DNA of 19,129 nt from an uncultured Collinsella sp. (lineage in GTDB: Bacteria > Actinomycetota > Coriobacteriia > Coriobacteriales > Coriobacteriaceae), in NCBI GenBank assembly GCA_902493125.1, contig CABUOF010000042.1, positions 1-19,129 on the forward strand, in the 5' to 3' direction. The notes under the pieces were generated by a model, which saw only the letters and a program-made list of their open reading frames with translations, ran no database searches and had not been told where the DNA came from. Position numbers and translations under genes: made by a program. Shown here one piece after another: positions 14,896 through 19,129 of this stretch (its first letter is position 1; each line of letters begins with the position of its first letter).

Positions 14896-17136
14896 GTGGC
14901 AAAGAAGAAGACGAAGAACCAGCCAAAGAAAAAGCAGGTCAACGCCGAGAACGTCATCGGCCTGCACTCCGAGGTCACCGACCAGCCGATCACGCAGACG
15001 CTCGAGGTCAACTACATGCCCTACGCCATGAGCGTCAATGTCTCGCGTGCGTTCCCCGAGATCGACGGCTTTAAGCCCTCGCATCGCAAGCTGCTCTACA
15101 CCATGTACAAGATGGGTCTGCTCAAGGGCGAGCGCCAGAAGAGCGCCAACATCGTGGGTCAGACCATGAAGCTCAACCCGCACGGTGACGCCGCGATCTA
15201 CGAGACGATGGTGCGTCTGGCGACGGGCAACGAAGCGCTGCTTGCCCCCTTCGTGGAGTCGAAGGGCAACTTTGGCAAGTACTATTTGGGCGACCTGAGC
15301 TACGCCGCCTCACGTTATACCGAGGCCAAGCTCTCCCCCATCAGCGCCGAGATCTTCAAGGACATCGACAAGGACCCGGTCGACTTCGTCGATAGCTACG
15401 ACGGCGCCATGAAGGAGCCGCGCCTGCTGCCCACCACGTTCCCCAACATCCTCGTCTCGGCCAACAAGGGCATCGGCGTCGCCATGGCGTCCGACATCTG
15501 CGGTTTCAACCTCAACGAGGTCTGCACCGCCACCATGCACTACCTGCAGGACCCTGACTGCGACCTGCTCGAGTACATGCCCATGCCCGACTTCTCGACC
15601 GGCGGCGAGATCATCTACCGCCGCGAGGAGATGGAAAAGATTATCGAGACCGGCCTGGGCAGCTTCCAGATCCGCTCCCGCTGGCGCTGGATTCCCGAAG
15701 AGCGCATCATCGAGGTCTACGAGATCCCCTACACCACCAAGACCGATGTCATCATCGAGCGCATCGTCAAGCTCTCTAAGGAGGGCAAGGTCAAGGAGAT
15801 CACTGACATCCGCGACGAAACCGACCTCTCGGGCTTGCGCATCGCCATCGACCTTAAGCGCGGCGTCGACCCCGACAAGCTCATGGCCAAGCTCTATCGC
15901 TCGACCACGCTGCAGGATTCGTTCTCGTGCAACTTTAACGTGCTGGTCGACGGCTATCCCCGCGTTATGGGCGTGCGCCAGATTCTGCACGAGTGGGTCA
16001 AGTGGCGTATTGAGTCCACGCGTCGCCGCATTAACTTTGACCTGGGCAAAAAGTCCGAGCGCCTGCACCTTCTGCACGGCCTCGAGGCAATTCTGCTCGA
16101 CATCGACAAGGCCATCGCCATCATCCGCGGCACCAAACTCGAAGCCGAGGTCGTGCCCAACCTTATGAAGGGTTTCGACATCGACGAGACCCAGGCCGAG
16201 TTTGTCGCCGAACTTAAGCTCCGCAACATCAACGAGGAGTACATCCTCAACCGCACCAAAGACATCGCTAAGCTCGAGGGTGAGATTGCCGAGCTTGAGG
16301 AGATCCTCTCCAGCGAGGACAACATTAAGAAGGTCATCAGCGACGAGCTGGCGGCGGTCAACAAGAAGTATGTGATGCCGCGCCGCACGGGTAGGATCGA
16401 GCCCCATGAGGTTATCGAGGTAAGCTTGGAGCCCGAGGTCGAGGAGTACCCGGTCACCATCATGCTCTCGCGCGATGGCTACCTTAAGAAGATGACGGAC
16501 CGCGTGCTCAAGAAGGCCACTACGCTCAAGTACAAGGACGGCGATAAGCCCTTTATCGAGTTCCCGTCCTCCAACACGCACGAGCTGCTCGTGTTTACCA
16601 ACAAGAGCCAGGTGTACAAGTGCAAGGTTGCCGCGTTTGAGGACACCAAGTCGGCCCAGCTGGGCTCGTACCTGCCGACCGATCTTGAGATGGAACCCGA
16701 CGAGAGTGTCATCTGGGTCATCGACCCCGAGGACTACAAGGCCGACGTGCTGTTTGTCTTTGAGAACGGCCGCGTGGTGCGCGTCGCGCTTTCTGGATAC
16801 GTCACCAAGACCAACCGCAAACGCCTCAAGAACGCCATCTACGGTGGCAGCAAGCTGCTGTATGCCCAGGTGCTCAACACAGATCGCGACATCGCGCTGG
16901 TCTCGAGCGACTATCGTTTGATGAACTTCAACACGTCGCTGCTCAAGACCAAGACGACCACCAACACGCAGGGTGTCCAGGCCTTTACCGCCAAGAAGGG
17001 CCGCTCGGTCACCACCGTCGGCACGACCGAGGAAATCCTTGGCACCGGCGTCTCGGCCGAGAAGTTCACCGCGCAGAGCCTCCCCTCAGCCGGTGCCCTC
17101 ATGAAGGAAAACGACATGCCGAGCCTGTTTGACTAG
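14896..17136 (+). CDS. Divergent GyrA/ParC-like type II topoisomerase DNA-cleavage subunit
   Basis: The breakage-reunion subunit partnering the upstream gene, 746 aa, starting at GTG 14896 with AGAGGA 5 bases before it. A lysine-rich N-terminus (MAKKKTKNQPKKKQ) precedes the winged helix (FKPSHRKLLYTMYKMGL). The catalytic tyrosine is Tyr141 in SYAASRYTEAKL. The quinolone-determining region reads NPHGDAAIYETMVRLA: Ala99 and Glu103 stand where E. coli GyrA has Ser83 and Asp87. A tower and coiled-coil region follows (about 375-500, with the repeats DIAKLEGEIAELEEIL). The C-terminal part (about 520-746) has beta-pinwheel-like repeats (VTIMLSRDGYLKKMT, ELLVFTNKSQVYKCKV, VLFVFENGRVVRVAL) but no GyrA box (QRRGGKG type). 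Without that box it is more likely a relaxing or decatenating enzyme (ParC-like) than a supercoiling gyrase. Confidence 0.93.
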   Translation: MAKKKTKNQPKKKQVNAENVIGLHSEVTDQPITQTLEVNYMPYAMSVNVSRAFPEIDGFKPSHRKLLYTMYKMGLLKGERQKSANIVGQTMKLNPHGDAAIYETMVRLATGNEALLAPFVESKGNFGKYYLGDLSYAASRYTEAKLSPISAEIFKDIDKDPVDFVDSYDGAMKEPRLLPTTFPNILVSANKGIGVAMASDICGFNLNEVCTATMHYLQDPDCDLLEYMPMPDFSTGGEIIYRREEMEKIIETGLGSFQIRSRWRWIPEERIIEVYEIPYTTKTDVIIERIVKLSKEGKVKEITDIRDETDLSGLRIAIDLKRGVDPDKLMAKLYRSTTLQDSFSCNFNVLVDGYPRVMGVRQILHEWVKWRIESTRRRINFDLGKKSERLHLLHGLEAILLDIDKAIAIIRGTKLEAEVVPNLMKGFDIDETQAEFVAELKLRNINEEYILNRTKDIAKLEGEIAELEEILSSEDNIKKVISDELAAVNKKYVMPRRTGRIEPHEVIEVSLEPEVEEYPVTIMLSRDGYLKKMTDRVLKKATTLKYKDGDKPFIEFPSSNTHELLVFTNKSQVYKCKVAAFEDTKSAQLGSYLPTDLEMEPDESVIWVIDPEDYKADVLFVFENGRVVRVALSGYVTKTNRKRLKNAIYGGSKLLYAQVLNTDRDIALVSSDYRLMNFNTSLLKTKTTTNTQGVQAFTAKKGRSVTTVGTTEEILGTGVSAEKFTAQSLPSAGALMKENDMPSLFD

Positions 17137-17169
17137 GACGACGGCAGAACCGCCATAGTTTTACAAAGC

Positions 17170-17212
17170 AGCGGGGCCCGGAGCGCAGCAATATCGCGCC
17201 CCGGGCCCCGCT
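17170..17212 (+). terminator. GC-rich hairpin after the topoisomerase operon
   Basis: 12-bp arms AGCGGGGCCCGG (17170-17181) and CCGGGCCCCGCT (17201-17212), with a further GCGC/GCGC pairing inside. It begins 33 bases after the stop. There is no U-tract downstream, as with other hairpins in this window. Confidence 0.6.
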
Positions 17213-17275
17213 CGTTGCGGAGGTCATCCTCGGAAATGTCGACGATACGGGGGCTTCCCGCACCGTCCTAAGCCG

Positions 17276-17332
17276 TTAGCAAAACTCGCAAAAGTTAGCA
17301 AAAGTTGCAAAAATTAGCAAAACTTGCAAAGG
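17276..17332 (+). repeat. Three tandem 19-bp direct repeats (iteron-like)
   Basis: Units TTAGCAAAACTCGCAAAAG (17276-17294), TTAGCAAAAGTTGCAAAAA (17295-17313) and TTAGCAAAACTTGCAAAGG (17314-17332), head to tail with no spacer. Each holds two GCAAAA half-motifs about 9-10 bases apart, so six half-sites are in phase. The last unit runs into the ribosome-binding AAAGGAG in front of the ATG at 17340. Operator array of the decayed gene behind it is likely. Confidence 0.9.
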
Positions 17333-17339
17333 AGCCACC

Positions 17340-17807
17340 ATGGAGTACAGCAAATGGCTCCGCCATGCCAGGCATGCTCGAAGATATTATCGAGCGAACC
17401 AAAGAAGCGGCAGATAGCTACCTTTCACAGTCTCACGCGCGCATGAACGGCGTTCAAATTGGTCCAGTGGGCATCGATTGGACATATGTTCAAGAAGCCC
17501 AGGGCAACTGGCGCACGTGCATGAATGGCATCTTCAGGCAACTCGAGAAGCATGGCATCGGGCTTCTCTCGAAACGACCTATCGAGAGCTTTCCGATAAA
17601 GACATTGAGTTTTTGCTCGCGATGCTGCCCGATTCTGGCCCCAGCAGGATCTCGGAGATAGCCAAACGCATGGGCGTCGCCAGCAACTACGCAAGCCAAT
17701 ACAAACGCCGCCTCCTCGAGGACGGCGTTATCGGGGAACGTGGGCGTGGCCTCGTCGGCTTCGACATCCCCGCGTTCAGAGAATTCTTGAACGAGAAGGC
17801 GTTTTAG
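17340..17807 (+). pseudogene. Remnant of an AAA ATPase with C-terminal winged helix (internal deletions)
   Basis: Pieces of one ATPase family are found in three frames. The well-placed ATG at 17340 (AAAGGAG 5 bases before) gives only 25 codons to a TAG at 17417. In the next frame, from about 17365, comes PGMLEDIIERTKEAADSYL through NWRTCMNGIFRQLEKHGIGLL, which is the part of such ATPases just ahead of Walker B. At about 17567-17572 the frame changes and the text jumps to LETTYRELSDKDIEFLLAML, RISEIAKRMGVASNYASQYKRR and ERGRGLVGFDIPAFREFLNEKAF, the C-terminal winged helix. The Walker A region and the whole Walker B-to-linker section are missing. Two deletions explain it. The upstream tandem repeats remain. 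Family wording is recalled rather than searched. Confidence 0.7.
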
Positions 17808-17837
17808 CACACCGGAATTGTCCGCGGGAGCATCGTT

Positions 17838-17902
17838 GCATGGCAATCAGCATTCCTCCTGGTAAGGGCAGCAAGCATTTCCGCTAGTGCTGATTGCCAT
17901 GC
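17838..17902. repeat. Inverted repeat with 15-bp perfect arms and 35-base loop
   Basis: GCATGGCAATCAGCA (17838-17852) and TGCTGATTGCCATGC (17888-17902) are exact reverse complements. It lies between the end of the pseudogene and the end of the opposing flavoprotein gene (13 bases from its stop), so it could terminate both, but neither side has a U-tract. The loop is long for a terminator; a small element or RNA is possible. Confidence 0.75.
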
Positions 17903-17915
17903 GCCCCTCTTGTCC

Positions 17916-18446
17916 TTAGGCGAGCTTGCGAGCGAGCTCTCGCACCTCTTTCAACTTGGGCGACGATACCATGCTGTCGCGCTCGGTCATACCGCTGATG
18001 GTGACAATGCCCTGATCCTCCCACTTGCAGTACGCGCAGGTTGACTTATACATAGCGATCGCCGCATCATAGACGCCCTCGCTATGGCTATCGAGCAAAA
18101 GGGCCGTCTTGGTGAACGGGAAGCCCGTAGCACCGAAGGCGTACAGGCGGTCGATGGCGGCCTTCTCCTGCGCAGTGATATCAAACCAGTAGATAGGCGA
18201 AGCGAAGACAACCATATCGGCGCCTTTCAGCGACTCGATCACGTTGGCCATGTCATCCTTCTGCACGCAAGTGCCCTCATGGGTAAAGCAATACTGACAC
18301 CCCAGGCAGCCAGAGATTTTCTTACTGGCAACGCGGACGACCTCGACCGTATTGCCGTCCTCACGCGCAGTCTCGGCAAAGGCCTCGACCATGGTGTCGG
18401 TATTGGCGCCCTTGCGCGGGCTACCACTCAATACAACGATATTCAT
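17916..18446 (-). CDS. Flavodoxin-family NAD(P)H oxidoreductase, iron-sulfur-flavoprotein-like
   Basis: A 176-aa flavodoxin-fold FMN protein. The phosphate-binding loop is LSGSPRKGANTDTM (6-19). It has a compact cysteine cluster, CLGCQYCFTHEGTC (Cys47, 50, 53, 60), of the kind that binds a 4Fe-4S cluster in iron-sulfur flavoproteins, then FASPIYWFDITAQEKAAIDRLYAF (85-108), the family's typical FMN/dimer segment. It probably moves electrons from NAD(P)H or ferredoxin to an unknown acceptor such as a quinone or oxidant. The start is the ATG at 18446 with GGAGGGAG 6-8 bases before it. It is monocistronic. Whether a cluster is bound cannot be told from sequence alone: CxxCxxC is shared by flavodoxin-like members without one. 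Confidence 0.9.
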   Translation of the reverse strand: MNIVVLSGSPRKGANTDTMVEAFAETAREDGNTVEVVRVASKKISGCLGCQYCFTHEGTCVQKDDMANVIESLKGADMVVFASPIYWFDITAQEKAAIDRLYAFGATGFPFTKTALLLDSHSEGVYDAAIAMYKSTCAYCKWEDQGIVTISGMTERDSMVSSPKLKEVRELARKLA

Positions 18447-18486
18447 AGAAATCTCCCTCCTTCATGCCGCAGGCGCGCGGCACACA

Positions 18487-18503
18487 TTTTGTTGTAACCA
18501 AAA
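18487..18503. promoter_or_regulatory. Imperfect palindrome in the flavoprotein leader region
   Basis: TTTTGTTGTAACCAAAA, two-fold symmetric apart from one extra base, about 40 bases upstream of the flavoprotein start. The remaining 18504-18682 holds no gene; TTGACA occurs on the minus strand at about 18571-18566 but lacks a good -10 (TCCTAT at 17 bases). Operator role is a guess. Confidence 0.3.
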
Positions 18504-18682
18504 CAGATGGAGCTATGCAGTCGCCTCGTTTCAGCTACTCCCACTTAGTAATAGGAGCCACTGGTCAAAAGCCTGTCAACATCAAAACAAGTTTTCAATC
18601 TATCGATTCTACGTGAGGCAATGGTCCCCATTTGATGCCCGCACTGTTTGCGCACTAGGGAGCAAAAGAATCTGGCCGCCGC

Positions 18683-19021
18683 TCAAATAAGATCACCGCC
18701 ATCTTGCATAAACGACGCCATGTTAAGGTGCCTGACGCCATCCCTCTCCTGCAATAGAGGATCAAGCGTGAACAAGTAGCGCGGATACCCATCCCTGATG
18801 TGGCCGAGCGGCCTGTACTCGCGCTCCTCGACGCCTCTGTCGGCAATCGACATAGAGACCTGGATATAGGCGTAAGCATTGCGCCTACGAGCGATGAAGT
18901 CACACTCGAGCTTCCCAATACGGCCCACAGAAAGCTCGTACCCGCGCGATGCAAGATAGAGGTAGATCTTCACGTCGGTATATACGCAAGATGCACCCCT
19001 TTTTCTCAGCGTCCATTTCAT
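18683..19021 (-). pseudogene. C-terminal remnant of an AAA_14/DUF4143 ATPase
   Basis: A 112-codon frame whose text from about residue 17 on (VKIYLYLASRGYELSVGRIG, LECDFIARRR, YIQVSMSIADRGVEEREYRPLGHIRDGYPRYLFTLD, GVRHLNMASFMQDG) reads like the last 100 residues of ATPases with a DUF4143 C-terminus, in the pattern of a nuclease-like D...QV segment. Such proteins are 380-480 aa long, so the ATPase domain and about three quarters of the protein are absent. The ATG at 19021 has no ribosome site, and the sequence ahead of it is AT-rich and non-coding to the window edge. A truncated relic is more likely than a new short gene. Confidence 0.65.
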
Positions 19022-19034
19022 CAGTTATGGGGGT

Positions 19035-19059
19035 GCTTTTTTACATTTTATAAAAAAGC
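19035..19059. repeat. AT-rich palindrome upstream of the ATPase remnant
   Basis: GCTTTTTTA (19035-19043) and TAAAAAAGC (19051-19059), perfect 9-bp arms with a 7-base loop, outer GGT/ACC also opposed. It sits 14 bases before the remnant's ATG and could be an old operator or a terminator for transcription from either side. The rest, 19060-19129, shows no gene. Confidence 0.6.
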
Positions 19060-19129
19060 GTACCGATAACTTATGGCTCTGTTAGACCAGGATTGACATT
19101 CCGCCCCGTCATCTTCTTGCGATTGCACA

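Noticed and set aside
13723..15183. Long antisense frames against the topoisomerase genes (also 12805-13719 and 15310-16581)
   Set aside because: Val/Leu/Asp-rich mirror frames of strongly coding GC-rich genes, without ribosome sites or motifs; they cross the gap between two real genes.
17276..17332. CRISPR-like array
   Set aside because: The units abut with no spacers, are only 19 bp and lie at a gene start; no cas genes are present.
18352..18690. 112-codon plus-strand frame over the flavoprotein start and leader
   Set aside because: No ribosome site, overlaps the start of a real gene on the other strand, and the text shows no recognisable domain.
19070..19129. GGCTCTGTTAGACC as the end of an insertion sequence
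   Set aside because: GGCTCTGTT resembles some IS ends, but no partner repeat, target duplication or transposase is visible before the window ends.

Overview
The window looks like chromosomal DNA of a Collinsella-like member of the Coriobacteriia. The G+C content is high (about 60%). LuxR-type one-component regulators sit beside large surface proteins, a sortase-type tail carries an LAxTG variant, and there is a CD1871A/polyferredoxin/TlpA redox cluster. This assignment comes from gene content only.

Left part (1-4564): a leftward gene group encodes a 48-aa CxxC membrane peptide of the CD1871A type, a NapH-like membrane polyferredoxin, a TlpA-like thioredoxin lipoprotein and, beyond a terminator, the ATPase of a MacB/LolD-type ABC transporter cut by the window edge. 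Divergent from it is an OmpR-type response regulator and its histidine kinase (ATGA overlap). Together they look like a self-contained extracytoplasmic thiol/electron-transfer module with its own sensor.

Middle (4633-11060): a LuxR-family regulator precedes a 1450-residue exported protein with a twin-arginine signal and an LAGTG anchor tail. Convergent to it is a coupled pair: an XRE repressor-like protein and a four-helix membrane protein, with a near-consensus promoter.

Right part (11211-19129): an AAA-type ATPase with a nuclease-like C-terminus (DUF234 type) starts inside an array of near-perfect palindromes. It is followed by a divergent type II topoisomerase pair (GyrB/ParE-like and GyrA/ParC-like) with a perfect LexA/SOS-box-like palindrome upstream. 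Next come the debris of a second ATPase gene behind three 19-bp tandem repeats, a 15-bp-arm inverted repeat, an iron-sulfur-flavoprotein-like oxidoreductase, and the C-terminal remnant of a third ATPase (AAA_14/DUF4143). No rRNA, tRNA, CRISPR array or intact insertion sequence was seen.

The most interesting points are the possible SOS control of the extra topoisomerase, the repeat arrays in front of ATPase genes (one live, one dead), and the small CxxC gene that standard gene calling would miss.
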